64,000 nucleotides of DNA from Dactylis glomerata (lineage: Eukaryota > Streptophyta > Magnoliopsida > Poales > Poaceae). Below the pieces are notes generated by a model. The model saw nothing but the letters and a program-made list of their open reading frames with translations, made no database searches and had not been told where the DNA came from. Below are positions 21,730-34,300 of the stretch, one piece after another. A program made the translations under genes and the position numbers. The DNA lies in assembly GCA_007115705.1 (NCBI GenBank), contig QXEO01000211.1, positions 929,599 through 993,598 on the forward strand, in the 5' to 3' direction. Position 1 is the stretch's first letter. Each line of letters starts with the position of its first letter.

Positions 21730-22654
21730 TGTCGTCGTGGTGAAACAACATATGCCATAGGATGGCTTAAATGGGGGCCGAACTAGATGCTGGAGGATTC
21801 GGGAGAGGGGAACGAGCTAAAAAGCACGACAGAAAGAGGCACTGATCTACCCAGGTTCGGGGCTCTCGTAAGGAGATAACACCCCTACTCCTGCTCTACT
21901 GATTGTATATTTGGGTCGATGTAGTACACAACAATGGTGCTTCCAAGCTCTCTGCTAGAGAAGGAAGATGAACTGCTAAGTGTAGGAACACAGAGTGACC
22001 AACCCTTTACCAGGGCTCCCTATGCCACCTTATATAGTGGTGGCCAGGGTTACAACGGTCATACAAGACCACAAGACACGGGCTACACTCCAAACAGGAG
22101 CTGGTGACGATGGCAGAGACCCTTGACTTCGCCCCTGATTGCTCTCGATGGGACGCCATATCCCTGTACCTTGTACCTCTTGAACTGTGGCCTTACCTCT
22201 GTGCGGTAAGCTCGTACTTGTGCACAGTGAGGGTAGGTAACCTCCACTGTGCACCCTGCCATCTTACTCTGCTACCATGCTTGGATGTTTTCTTCCTTGA
22301 TTGTAGGGATGTGACACCTTGGTTGACTTAAGTATCCCGGATATGACCGTTGGCCATACCCAGGACTTATATGCCGGACCAACGACCTACGAGGGTCGGG
22401 TAATCCGGCCTCCCCTGCTCCTGCACAACACACCAAATGGTTAGGCCGGCATATCTAAGTATATGCCGGCACACATATACCAGTATTCCGGCTATACCGG
22501 CATATCCAAGTATTAGCCGGGATACACACATATGCCGGCCTGACCGATGCTCTCATATTCCGGCCAGGCCCTTTCTTGATAACTCGGCACAAGTCAACCA
22601 TAGACTTTGTGTCTTTCTAGTCTCTTGACCCTACCGGGGGTTATCCCCCCGACA
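21730..22654 (-). repeat. 3' LTR of element H
   Basis: Minus strand begins TGTCGGGGGGATAACCCCC at 22654 and ends CACGACGACA at 21730. A TATA motif (TATATAA) lies at about 22030-22036 on the minus strand. The sequence just outside, GGGGACTAG (minus, 22655-22663), is the polypurine side. Confidence 0.93.
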
Positions 22655-23087
22655 CTAGTCCCCGAAGCTGCCGAGGTTCCCCAGTCATAGCTGTGGAGCC
22701 TCGACAGGTTCAACATACCTTTCTTCATTATGTCCCGGTGATCAGATTATATCCCGGCCTCTGTTCCTGTTCCAAAACTTATTCCGGCCGGTCCCGAGGG
22801 TATTCCGGACGGAACATATACATCGGGCAGTTAATCCGACATATAGACGAGTCTTCCTCGAGAAGCCATGCCTGACAGCTTTGCATCGAAACTTGTAACT
22901 GTCCTGCCACCTCGAACGGTCACCCACGATGTGACGGTTCACAGTGCAGTTACTCCTTGCCATCATTGCGTCATGGCACGGTTACCGGAACCGCCGCCCC
23001 ACTCTGTGCCGCCACGTGGCGACTCTCTGCAGGAACGGTCGGGGGAGTGGAACACTACCCACGATCCCCACGACCCTGCCTCTTCGG

Positions 23088-23096
23088 TATAAATAT
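23088..23096 (+). promoter_or_regulatory. TATA box of the antisense gene in element H
   Basis: TATAAATAT in a GC-rich setting, about 590 bp upstream of the ATG at 23677. A pyrimidine-rich leader follows, with a likely 5'-UTR intron (donor GTGAG at 23366). The promoter lies about 430 bp from the 3' LTR and reads back into the element, antisense to gag-pol. Confidence 0.6.
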
Positions 23097-23676
23097 GGGG
23101 TGGGGGTAAACTTGCTCTTTTTACCCCCGCCACAGTGCCTTCTTCCTCTTCTGCTCTCCTGCCCCTTGCGCTTCGCCGCCGGACCGAGGGACAGAGAAGG
23201 AGCGCCGCCGACGACCCGCTCTACTCCGGCGCCGACGCCCGACGACGCACGGCATCACCATTGACGACGCCGCCGCCGCCTCTTCTCTCTGCAGCATTGC
23301 AGGGAGATTGGATCTTCTTCTGTACGCTCGCCGTCGTCGTTCTTTCGCCGTCGGCCAAACTCCGGTGAGTTCCTCTCTCCCTCTGTTCTTCCTCTTTGAT
23401 GCTTCTTCATAGCTTCTCATTAGTAGCCATATCCGCATAGATCTAGTGCAGTTCCTCTCTGGATTCGACTAGCATTGCTAACAGCGCTCACAGGTGTTCT
23501 TCCTTAGAATTTTTACCCTTATTTGTTTCCTGTTTTAACTGGCTCGGTAGATCTTTGATTTCTGCTAACCTTGGGGAGAGTGGTATGCCGGAGAGACTAA
23601 CCTCCCTCTTTTCTCCGGCCTTGATAGGAATATCATCACGGGACTCCGGCTCTCACGCCTTGTCCCGGCCACTAAG

Positions 23677-26600
23677 ATGGCATCTTCAAGCATGACGGGC
23701 ACCTCGGCCTCTGAGGAAAATACCTCGGCCCGAGCCCAAGGACGCTCCGGCTGGGAGGGGTCGGAGGTTACTCCGGCCGACATATCCTGGGTCACCTCCA
23801 CCAGGAGAGTCCCGGAGGGCGTAGCATGCCGGCTACCAGCAGGAGAAACTGTGCCGGCACCTGAGCCTGGCGAACGCGTCGTCTTCATCGCCCACTTCGA
23901 GCGTGGCTTCGGCCTGCCGGCATCGGACTTCTTCCGGGACTTCCTCAACACCTACGACCTACAACCTCATCATATCCCGGCCAATGCCGTGATGATCCTC
24001 TCCGCCTTCGCTGCTTTTTGCGAGGGCTATGCCGGCATAGTGCCCCTTACTCAAGGCTGGGCGAAGTACTTCCAACTGCGGAAGCAAGTCGTCCAAGAGC
24101 CGCCCCGGAGCAAGGACGACCCGCCGGAGACGGCCCAGGAAAAGAAGGACCGCCCCATGACCCTCTGCGGCGCGGCCACCATCATGTCCCGAAAGGGCTC
24201 GGACTTCCCCAAGGTGGAACTCCTGGAATCTTGCAAGAAGTGGCAGAAAAGCTTCTTCTACGTCAAGAACACCACCGACGAGGATCTGCTCAACCTGCCG
24301 CCATTTGTGGACGAGCCACCCTTGGCTATGACGAACTGGACCTACAACCCGAAGAACTCGGTGATGCCGGTGAATGCGCTTCACCGGGTTAAGGGCGAGC
24401 TCCTGGATGCCGGTCTTACTCCTCAAGACCTGGTGGCCTGCTATATAAGCCGGCGCGTCTCCCCTCTGCAGCGCCGGTCGCACAAGATCTGCCAGATGAG
24501 CGGGCCAATGGACCCCAACCGGCACTCCACACACGAGCTGACTCCGGCCGACATTCTGCGCCGGATTAAGGATGTCTGCAAGTCCTCTCAGGCCACTTTT
24601 GCCTGGGGGCTAGAACCATACAGCCGGGATAGGCCCGCCCCAACGGTAAACCATCTTATCCGATACATAAAGTCCATGTCCGGCACATAGATACTTAAGC
24701 CGACACATGTCTGTTTGCCGACACATATCATATTGATCCGACATACCTCTTCCACCGGCATATTTCCTTGTCTGAATACTTGACTTTGCTGTTTATACAG
24801 AAATTCAGCTTCCAAGCCATGGAAAACTCCCGGATCAAGATCGCGGCGGACCGCACTGTTGCGGATGTTGAAGATCCGGATCATTGGGATAAGCTTCCCA
24901 GGAGCACCCGTGCTGCAGCTGCCATGGGTAAGGGCTCTTCATCCCGGCATTATACTCAAGACCGGAGTGAGATTGATTCTGACGAGGAGATCCTGCTGTA
25001 CTATGACCCGATGCCACTTGCGTACGCCTTTCCAGAAACACCTATTGCTTACGAGTTTCCAATGCCGTCCTCAGCTATCCCGGACGATATGGTTATCGAC
25101 GCCGCCCCTCTGAACCAGGGACCTCCTTCCACCGGCGGACGTGCCGGCCGGAAGCGAGGGGTGAAGCCCCAGTCCGACACACCTCAGAAGTCGAAGAGGC
25201 AGAAGGTCGGCGTGCCCTATCCAGAAGAAACAGAGGACCTGTTGCCTCGGGGTAAGTTCCTTCTGCTTGTTCATTTCCTCAACATATCTCTTGCTTGCAT
25301 TATTGACTTGGCGTTTTTTCTCTTTCAGAGCTCCTCTTGCGCCGGAACAAGCTTCTGGCTCGAGTGGCGACCCGAAAGTTACCAAGCCCGCGGCCACTGC
25401 TACCTCCGACATACCCTCTGCCAGCCACACGACCTCCCCGGCGCCGGCATCCTCGCCTGCGCCCGACAAGACCTCCTCCCCGGCGAAGGACGTTCCTCCG
25501 CCGGAACAAGACACCTCTGCCCCCGACGTCCACATGGACTCGGGGGCTCAACAGGAACCTCCGGCTCCTGATGTCCACATGGACACAGGAGCCCACCAAG
25601 AAGCACCAGACTCCGGCGCGCCCACCAGCGACGCCGGCACAACTGAAGACGCCGGAGCAGACATCAAGGGTAAAGGCCCTTTAGTGCCGGAAGTCCGGAC
25701 TATTCCGGATCCTGCCTCTGCTGGCCAAGATGCACCGGCCGCACCGGAACAGCCCGTGCCCAAAACTCCTTCTGCTGAAACGACTCCTGCACCGGCCAAG
25801 ACCACGGCGCCGGCCAAGACCTCTGCCCCGGCCAAGTCCGGCACATTGAAGATCCAGCCGACCAAGTCCGGCACTCCATCCGCCGCCACTGCTCCTCCTA
25901 AGGCAACGCCTCGGACCAGCTCTGCTCTGGCCCTGCATCTTGGCAGGGCAGCAGCCCGGCCTGGCTACCGGCGCAACTTCTTCGACACGCCAGAACTTGA
26001 GGGCATCATCCCCCTGGTGACAAAGAGTGACCAAAGCCTCGGGTCTCTCAAGGAGCGCTGCGAGAAATGGAATGACGCCGGCTCCCTGGACACAGCTGAA
26101 TCCAAGAAGAAGAAACAGGCCGAAGCTTCGGCCACCGGCAACCCAGCTGATATCCTGGCCGCTAAGCCCATTCCTATTGCCTGCGAACTTCTCAGTCTTC
26201 AGCAACGACTTCATCGCCTGGCCGATGCCACCAACGTAAGTCCTTTACATATAGATATCCCCAGTCCCCGAAAATGTCGGCTGTCCGGATACGGACATCC
26301 GGGATTTTCCAAGACCTTTTGCACTTAGCTGCTTTTGCAATTAACTTTCCGACATATGAGCTCGATTCGAGCTTCAAATCCTAGTCACCGAGAGCCGGGA
26401 TAGGTGCGCAGCACCTGTGCCGGGTCTCTACAATTTCACATCTCAATTATTTTTCAAATCCTCCTGACCGAGATATAAGCTCGATTCGAGCTTCAAATCC
26501 TAGTCACCGAGAGCCGGGATAGGTGCGCAGCACCTGTGCCGGATCTCCTATAGCATAAATAGTTCGTATAATCTTCAACTGTACTGGCATGCTTTAGTTA

Positions 26601-28088
26601 TCTCATATCCCTTCAAATCCTAATACTTTTGCAGCGCATGAATAACGCCCGTGCCGACATGTTCCATGACTTGGTGTGCGAGCATCGGAAGCTTTCCGAC
26701 GCACACAGCAAGCTCCAGCTGGAACTGTCCCAGAAAGGTAATTTCAGCCGACATACCTTGCCCTTCTCAATAGTCCTCTGGCCGGTACATCTTAATATGC
26801 CGACACCTAATCTTTGTCTGACATTTGGCAGCTGGTGCCGAAGCACAAGTCACCGAGCTTACCAAGAGAGTGAAGGAACTTACTGGTATGCCGGATCCTC
26901 TTAACCTTGAACTAATCCTTCTGTACTTCAAATCCTTTAATCTTTTCACTGTTTTCTTTCTTCAAATCCTTGTTTTGACTTCAAATCTTTTCAGACGAGA
27001 AAGCTGCACTGGAGGCACGCCACCAGGACTGTGTGTCCTCAGTGGATGTAGCCAAGCAACTGGACGACCGGGATGCCGGTCACAAGGCCGAGGTTGAGCA
27101 GCTGAAGAGCCGGATCACCGAGCTTCTGGACGAAAAGGAACAGAGGGAGGGCCTACTGAAGAAAACCCAGTACCTGCTTGTCATCTCCGAGACTGATGCC
27201 TCCAACGCCCACGCTGAACTGGATAGCCTGAAGGAGCAGGCCACCAAATGGGAGGTTACAGTTTCACAGCTGAATGCCGACCTTGCCAGTAAGCTTCAAA
27301 TCCTTTCCCTTTATCCTTCCCGACATAGTGTAATTCTCTCCGGCATATTCTCCTTTTGCTAACATTGTTTCTATTCCTCAGACATGTTTCCCGCTTTCGT
27401 CGAAGACGTTGAGAGGGCTTTGCAGTTGGATCGAGAAAACCGGGGTGTTCCGGTTGACTCGCCCAACTGGGACATGTCGGAGCAGCTGTTGGCTCTGCAG
27501 TCCCGGAAGAACGCCATGTCGCTCTACACTGAAGAACTCTTCTATGGCGCCCAGGAGGCATTCTCTGCCCTCTGGCCGGGACAAAGGACTCCCACTGACC
27601 CCGTCGACCTCGGCAACGATCTGCAGCTGGCCAAGGTTCGCCTCCGGGAGTGGCGAGATTCCGGCGCGAGGGTTGGAGCTGACGAAGCTCTCAGCTACTT
27701 CTTGTCCTGGTATGAAAAGGCTGACTTGGAGACTTTGCGCACTGTGCGCGAAGGATCCATCTGGACCACGGATCCGGAACACATCCGGCGCCGACGGGAG
27801 CTGGCCCACAGCTATGTGGACTATGCCGACACCGACGCCTTCGTTCGGGATATCCGTGAGCCGGAGAAGAAGGACGATGCCGGGACATCCGCCGCTGCTG
27901 AGGGCTCCGACTCCAGCCGGGATGAAGATGAAGCTGAAGAGGCCGACGCTGATGTCCCGGAACAGGCATCTGCCCCGGGCGGAGGTGATGGCTCCATTCC
28001 ATCTGCTGGGTCCGGCACTCCTGAAGCCGACATCTCCACCGCCACTGCTCCACCAGCCGGCACCTCTGCTTCTGCCCCTGGTCCTTGA
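23677..28088 (+). CDS. Antisense gene of element H with gypsy-type transposon (PF04195-like) domain, seven coding exons
   Basis: Splice sites that keep one frame give coding exons 23677-24671, 24809-25251, 25331-26235, 26635-26737, 26832-26885, 26995-27288 and 27382-28088: 3501 bp, about 1166 residues, no internal stop. The N-terminal part (about residues 65-300) has FIAHFERGFGLPASDFFRDF and ANAVMILSAFAAFCEGY, which resembles the Pfam family named putative gypsy-type transposon. The middle (exon 3) is a Pro/Ala-rich linker with PAKTxAPAK repeats. Exons 4-6 encode heptad-like coiled coil (LKSRITELLDEKEQREGLL). The C-terminus is acidic and low complexity. Antisense extra ORFs of this kind occur in Tat-lineage elements such as maize Grande; their function is not known. 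Exon borders are my prediction. Confidence 0.8.
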
Positions 28089-28739
28089 CTTTGCAGCACA
28101 AACACTTTAAGTTTTATCAGATCCCCGGTATGCCGGGTGCAGATGTAATATACACATTTAATTTCCTTTGGTTTGCTTCCGGAACAAGTTTTATCTTGGT
28201 TTGCTTGTTACTAATGCCGGATCATCTTTTGGCTAAGTCACCGAGTTGTTTTCCTGTTTCCTCAATTTCACAACCTTGGCTGCTTGTCTACCTCAATTGG
28301 CTTTCGACGTATGAGTCTCAAGGTTGCTTCCTCGAACATACAGTACTTTAACTTTGAGACTTAGACTTCAAATCATCCGACACTTTAAATTTTAACTTTA
28401 GCTTTAACGAAAATGTCGGTTCGCTTGCTTTGTATTTCCTTAGCCGTTTTCCATGTGTAGACAATCTCCGGCATCTACTCTTGCTAGCCATGAAGCCGGG
28501 TTTCGGACAGCAGCTGAGTCGAAGAGTGGCCTTTGGTGCCGACACATTACTAGGCCGACATAGGAAACATTCAAATAAAGCCAGCCGGCATATAACAAAA
28601 AACTGTAAATAAACAACAAATATACCTCGGAGCTAGTTACCCGGCTTCTTCGGGATGCCGGTATTTCATTCATTAGTCTTGTGCCGGCACAACACGCCGG
28701 CATACAAAGGAAAATATGGAAATACATACATTGTGTTGC

Positions 28740-31250
28740 TCAGGAGTAAAAGGGGCGCAGTAGAGCTATGTTCCATGGCCTCTTGGTTTCTTCTCCGGAC
28801 CTGTCCGCCTTATTCTTCTTGGGGTCCTGCGCATCTATAAGATAATAGGCATCATTGTGCAGAGCTCTGCTCACAATGAATGGCCCCTCCCATGGAGGAG
28901 TTAACTTATGCCGGCCTTCTGTTCCTTGCTTTAGCCGGAGTACTAGATCTCCCTCTTGAAATCTCCTTGGATTTACCTTCTGCGCATGATAGCGTCTGAG
29001 GTTCTGCTGATATACTGCTGTTCTTGACAGAGTTATTTCCCTTGCTTCCTCTAGCAGATCAACATCATTTTCTCTGGCTTCTTTAGCCTCTTCCTCAGTA
29101 TATAGCACTATTCTTGGTGCATCATGTATTACATCTGTTGGAAGCACAGCTTCTGCTCCATACACCAGGAAAAATGGTGTGTAGCCTGTTGATCTATTCG
29201 GAGTTGTTCTTAAACTCCACAGCACTGCTAGCAGCTCATCTAGCCAACATCCCGGAGTTTTCTCCAGGGGCTCTATCAGCCGGGGTTTTATGCCGGATAA
29301 TACTAGCCCATTCGATCTCTCTACTTGGCCATTGGCACAAGGGTGGGCAACCGACGCAACGTCCAGCCGGATTCCCACTTCCTCACAAAATCTGGCAAAT
29401 GGCCCTTGGGCAAAGTTTGACCCATTGTCAGTGATGATGCTATGAGGAACACCATATCTCAAGATTATATCCTTTAAGAATTTCACTGCTGTGTGACCAT
29501 CACACTTGCTTATGGGCTTCACTTCAATCCACTTGGTGAACTTGTCCACCATGACCAGGATATGGGTCATTTTCCCTCTGGCCGGCTTAAAAGCCCCGAC
29601 CATATCCAGGCCCCAAACAGCAAAGGGCCAGGTTATTGGGATAGTTTTCAGGGCAGATGCCGGCTGATGAATCTGGTGGGCATATCTTTGACACCCATTA
29701 CATTTCCGGACCAAGTTTTCTGCCTCTTGCAGTGCCGTTGGCCAATAGAAGCCATGCCGGAATACCTTTGCCACCAATGCCCTGGACGAAGCATGGTGAC
29801 CACACTCCCCCTGGTGAATTTCCCGGAGCATCTCCAGACCCTCCGCAGATTCGACACATCTCTGCAATACTCCGGTGGTACTTCTCTTGTATATTTCTTT
29901 GTTGATGATGGTATACGCTTTGGATCTCCTTATAACCCGGCGGGCCTCGGTTTCATCCGCCGGCACTTGACCATCCACCATGAAGTTCATGATAGGACGT
30001 GCCCATGAGGGCACTTCCCTGACAGTGAACACTGCCTGATCTATTTCCATCATTTCGACCGACACATAATCGATCTCCATGGGCTGCGAAGTCCCCGGGA
30101 CTAAAGAATCAGTCCCCGGGTATGCCGGAGCAGTCCCCGGGTATACCGGCACAACCTCTTGGCACATTTTACCCTTGCCTTTAGTTTTGCTCCGGAATAC
30201 TGTACTAACAGCATATGCCGGCCCAGTCCCCGGGACTGAGGAAACAGTCCCCGGGTTATCCGTCCTGGTTCCGGCATCTATCTCCATTGGAACTGCTTCG
30301 TCTGGACCTGGCGGGACATAAATGGAGGATGACTCCGGCGAGGGTTTGATCGATGGCTTCCTTAGATGCTCCAGCGAAATGCCGGGCGGGATTGAATCTC
30401 GGGAAGACCCCAGCTTGGATAATGCATCGGCTGCATCGTTCTGAGCCCGGAGAACGTGCCGGAACTCACAACCTTCAAAGTAACCACTTAACTGCTGCAC
30501 TAGGAAACGGTATGATGCCATGTTAGCATCATGCGCGTCCCATATGCCGGAACACTGCTGAATCACTAAGTCAGAATCCCCGAAGCACATAATCCGGCGA
30601 ATTCCTATGTCCTTAGACACCTTCAGGCCATGCACAAGTGCCTCATATTCCGCCACATTATTTGATGCTGCAAAGTGAATCTGCAGGACGTATCTCAGCT
30701 GGTCATTCTTTGGTGAACTGAGAACTATGCCGGCACCCAAGCCATGGATTGTCTTGGACCCATCAAAATGCATCCTCCAATAATTGGCATCTGGCAATGG
30801 TGGCTCATACTGTATCTCGGCCCAGTCAATAAAGAAATCAGCCAAGACCTGGGACTTGATTGTATCCCTCTTATCGTACTGCGGTGTATATGGTGAAAGC
30901 TCTATTGCCCACTTTGCTATCCGGCCGCTGGCATCTTTGTTGCCTATAATTTCCGAGATAGGGGCCTCGGCCACTACCCGGATTGGATGCTCTTGGAAGT
31001 AATGCTTGAGCTTCTTGGCCGCCATATAGACACCATAGGTCATCTTCTGATAGTGGGGGTAGTTTTGCTTTGAGGTGGAGAGGACTTCACTCAGATAATA
31101 TACCGGCCGCTGCACGGTTTTGCCTCCTTCCTCTCGCTCTACTACCACCATAGCACTGACAACTCGGTTGGTTGCCGCTATATAGAGCAACATTGGCTCC
31201 CGGGGCATCGGAGACGCTAATACCGAAGCTGTTGACAACAACTGTTTCAC
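28740..31250 (-). CDS. RNase H / integrase polyprotein part of element H
   Basis: 836-codon ORF. Residues about 20-145 are the RT-linked RNase H (YIAATNRVVSAMVVVERE, NYPHYQKMTYGVYMAAKKL). A second RNase H follows at about 155-280 (HFDGSKT, EYEALVHGL, FGDSDLVIQQ, NDAADALSKL), the archaeal-like copy typical of Tat elements. A Pro/Gly/Thr-rich linker with PGT repeats (about 300-410) precedes the integrase: HHCC zinc finger (CGHHASSRAL, CNGCQRY) and catalytic D-D-E in GLDMVGAF, ITDNGSNF and NGQVERSNG (about 548, 608, 643). It is in the same frame as gag-protease, separated by TGA at 31271-31269. The RT palm domain is absent. The protein would cleave RNA in hybrids and insert cDNA in the nucleus. 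Confidence 0.9.
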   Translation of the reverse strand: MKQLLSTASVLASPMPREPMLLYIAATNRVVSAMVVVEREEGGKTVQRPVYYLSEVLSTSKQNYPHYQKMTYGVYMAAKKLKHYFQEHPIRVVAEAPISEIIGNKDASGRIAKWAIELSPYTPQYDKRDTIKSQVLADFFIDWAEIQYEPPLPDANYWRMHFDGSKTIHGLGAGIVLSSPKNDQLRYVLQIHFAASNNVAEYEALVHGLKVSKDIGIRRIMCFGDSDLVIQQCSGIWDAHDANMASYRFLVQQLSGYFEGCEFRHVLRAQNDAADALSKLGSSRDSIPPGISLEHLRKPSIKPSPESSSIYVPPGPDEAVPMEIDAGTRTDNPGTVSSVPGTGPAYAVSTVFRSKTKGKGKMCQEVVPVYPGTAPAYPGTDSLVPGTSQPMEIDYVSVEMMEIDQAVFTVREVPSWARPIMNFMVDGQVPADETEARRVIRRSKAYTIINKEIYKRSTTGVLQRCVESAEGLEMLREIHQGECGHHASSRALVAKVFRHGFYWPTALQEAENLVRKCNGCQRYAHQIHQPASALKTIPITWPFAVWGLDMVGAFKPARGKMTHILVMVDKFTKWIEVKPISKCDGHTAVKFLKDIILRYGVPHSIITDNGSNFAQGPFARFCEEVGIRLDVASVAHPCANGQVERSNGLVLSGIKPRLIEPLEKTPGCWLDELLAVLWSLRTTPNRSTGYTPFFLVYGAEAVLPTDVIHDAPRIVLYTEEEAKEARENDVDLLEEAREITLSRTAVYQQNLRRYHAQKVNPRRFQEGDLVLRLKQGTEGRHKLTPPWEGPFIVSRALHNDAYYLIDAQDPKKNKADRSGEETKRPWNIALLRPFYS

Positions 31251-31261
31251 TTGGTGATCAC

Positions 31262-31316
31262 TCCTTACTCACTTGAAAAGAGGCACCTTTTTGACTTCCT
31301 TACTCACTTGAAAAGA
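31262..31316. repeat. 20-bp direct duplication at the RT deletion junction
   Basis: TCCTTACTCACTTGAAAAGA occurs at 31262-31281 and 31297-31316, separated by 15 bp. The junction from protease to RNase H lies here, and the duplication also creates the in-frame TGA that ends the gag-protease ORF. Confidence 0.85.
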
Positions 31317-34300
31317 AACGCTGCCACCGGGATTTGTCATGCCCGGCATAGATTTGCCGGCCACGACCGTCTCAGCAATCTCCACTGCTCGCTTGAGCCT
31401 CTTCCTCTCCTCTGCAATGATCAGAGTTTCGGCCAGATTGGATCCGGCGGTGGCACATGCCATCGAACGCTTGTAATCACCAATGATGGTGATCACTCCT
31501 TTGGGTCCCGGCATCTTCATCTTCAGATACGCCACATGCGTAGAGGCCATGAATTTTGCCAGTGCCGGTCTACCCAGCAAAGCATGGTAGGGGCTCTCCA
31601 GATCAACCACCTCGAACATGAGGTTTTCCACCCTGCAGTTATCCCGGCTGCCAAACATCACATCCATCCTGATCTTGCCCATCGGCGCACACGAAAGTCC
31701 CGGCACAATGCCGTGGAACGTGGTCTTGCTTGGTTCCAGCATATTTTCCTTGATTCCCAGCTTCTCCATCGTATCCCGATACATGATGTTGATGCTGCTT
31801 CCATTATCAATGAGGACCTTGCTGAATCTTACGTTATTAGCCGGCCCGACGAATGTCGGATCCATCACCAGAGCATATCCGCCGGGATTTGGCATGATCC
31901 GGGGATGATCTGCCCTGTCCCAACCAACAGCCTGGTCAGACCAGTACATCAGCTTTGGCACAGCCGACATAACGGCATTCACCTCTAGACACTGCCGGTA
32001 CAAGCTCTGCTTGTCTGTTCTCTCGGTCTCAAAGACCATATAGCTCTGATCATACTCCTTGTACTCATTCCGGCCCGCTCCTGGGCCTCCGGCGTTATAT
32101 TCCGGATTATAGCTCTGGTCAACTTGATTTACGCCGGCATTTCCGGCGTTGCTCTGATTCCCAGGATTAACCGGCCTAGGTGGGACTGCAATCGTATTGG
32201 CACCTGTCAACGGCGATGGAGCTGCCGGGACAGAGGGTCTAGCCGGTCCCCAGGGACCTGCACGACCTGCTAATATGTCGTCCAGCCACGAACAGTTCCT
32301 TGTCAAATGGTTTGCCGGCTTACCCGGCTGGAATGTGTGAAACACACAAGGTTTGTCCATGGCCAAACCTACTGTATACTTTGGATATTGCTTCTTCTGG
32401 CCGGCGGCTCCGCCGGCATTCTTGTTGGTCCAGACATTCTTCTTCTGGAACGGCTGTGCTTGCTGCTGCGGCTGCTGCTGAGGCTGCTGATAGTCCTCAT
32501 ATCTCGGACGCTGGCTACTGCCGGCGCCCCCTTGCTCTTCCTCCACAGCTGCAACTTGTGCTGCCCCATACCGGTGATCCGGCCTTTCATCTCTTCTCTT
32601 GTTCCGGTTATCAGTGCGATAATATTGCCCTGATCTCCCGGCATTGCTGGTGTTCCCCTGGGTTTGCCCCTGTCCTTGTGAATCGAGACTGGGCTGCATG
32701 GGATCTCCCAGAGCATAACTATCAGCGATCTTGATTGTTTCGGCCAGCGTGGCCGACATTTGCCTCTGAAGCTTTTGCCACAGCATGGTGCCATGCCGGC
32801 ACCCATGAGCGAACCACATGATGGCCTGCTGCTCATTGATTCCTTCGCAGGAATTGCGCAACGTGCACCACCTGGTCAGATAGTCACGGTCAGTCTCATT
32901 CACTCCTTGCCGGCAGTTAGCCAGCTGCTGCGGACGGTTGGGCCTCTTGTATGTACTGGTAAAGTTCGACACAAACTGCTCTTCGAAATCAATCCAGCCG
33001 TTGATACTCCCGGCCGGCAAATTATTCAGCCATATCCTGGCTGGACCTTCCAACATCTGCGGCACATATCGTACCGCCCATCTGAGGTTTCCTCCGGCGA
33101 TGTTCACCGCTGTGGAGTAATCCTCCAACCAATCTTCCGGCTTCGTACTGCCATTATATGTCCTCGCGCCACGCGCGAGCTGGAAGAAGTAAGGCACCGG
33201 CTCCCCCATAATCCGGGGTCCGAAACACATAGGGCCCGGAGCTCCTTGCCTCTCCACCAACTCTGATTGGTGGATCTTGTCCAGCTTGAAACGTGCATCA
33301 TTGGCTGCCAAGGACCGAGGTCCAAGCCGGGATGCTATTGGGCCTGCGATCATCTGCTGCTGCTGCTCCGGCTGATGCTGCTCACTATGCCGGCCTTGCT
33401 GGTGCTGCTGCTGATATCCCGCCCTGGCAAGGGCAGAATTGTCGTCATCCTCTCGATGTCCCGGATGGCCTGCACCCTGCTGCTGCGCTGCACCTCCGGC
33501 GCCCTGCTGCTGACGCCGGGCTGCACTATTACTCCGGCCACCACCGGCCGCGCCTGCTTCATGCCCGGCCGGCACACTCTGGCCGGGCTTCTTGCTGCCG
33601 ACATACTTGTCAGCTTGGCCGACATTCTTCTGCACCATCGCCTGCTTTCCGGCGACAGCCGGATCGTAGACCTGGATCTGCTTGTCCCGGCGGCCAGAGG
33701 TCACACTTCCGGCACGCCGGGCGCTGGGATGCGGGGACGAGGCTTGGCCCCTCGACCTCGCTCCGGCACCTCCCGCCGACACAATGTACTGAGACGCCCC
33801 GGCACCCGGGTTTGCCTTCTTAAAGGCCTCCTGCTGCTTTGTAGCTTCAGACAAAAGTTGGTTAAGCCAGGCTTGCTGCTCACGCAGTGCTTCGCCGGAT
33901 AAACAAGATAAATCCTTAGCTACCTCGGCCGCCGCTCTAAGGTTCTTTACTGGCGAACTATAGACTACCTTAGGCACAGTACTAGTTGCGGTATGACTCT
34001 TATCTCTAGCATCTTTTCCTATCTCAGCATTAAGATTTCTGCCTCTAGTTCTAACCTCTTCTATCCGGCTAGGCCGGATTACTACAGGAGTAAAACCATG
34101 GGCTGCCTCATACTCACGGAGTTGCCGGTTAAACCGTTCGCGCTCCTGGTTCATGGCCAGGGTCTCGTCGACGAGGGCCTGACGAGATCCCTCCAGGACC
34201 TCCCTTGTCTGCTCCGGATCAACGCCGGATCGCACCGGCTCGAGAAGCCGGTCGATGATGGGAAGAAGAACCTCGCCCCTAGCCGGCACACCGGAAGTGC

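Noticed and set aside
22030..22254. Identical short ORFs at 22030-22254 and 35056-35280 (and 22104-22331 / 35130-35357)
   Set aside because: They lie in the two LTRs of element H and are identical only because the LTRs are identical; no known protein motif.
23959..24534. 191-codon antisense ORF opposite the first exon of the antisense gene in H
   Set aside because: Shadow of a GC-rich coding exon; no motif.
32760..33902. Long plus-strand ORFs opposite gag (168-211 codons)
   Set aside because: Shadows of the gag frame; low-complexity Leu/Pro composition.
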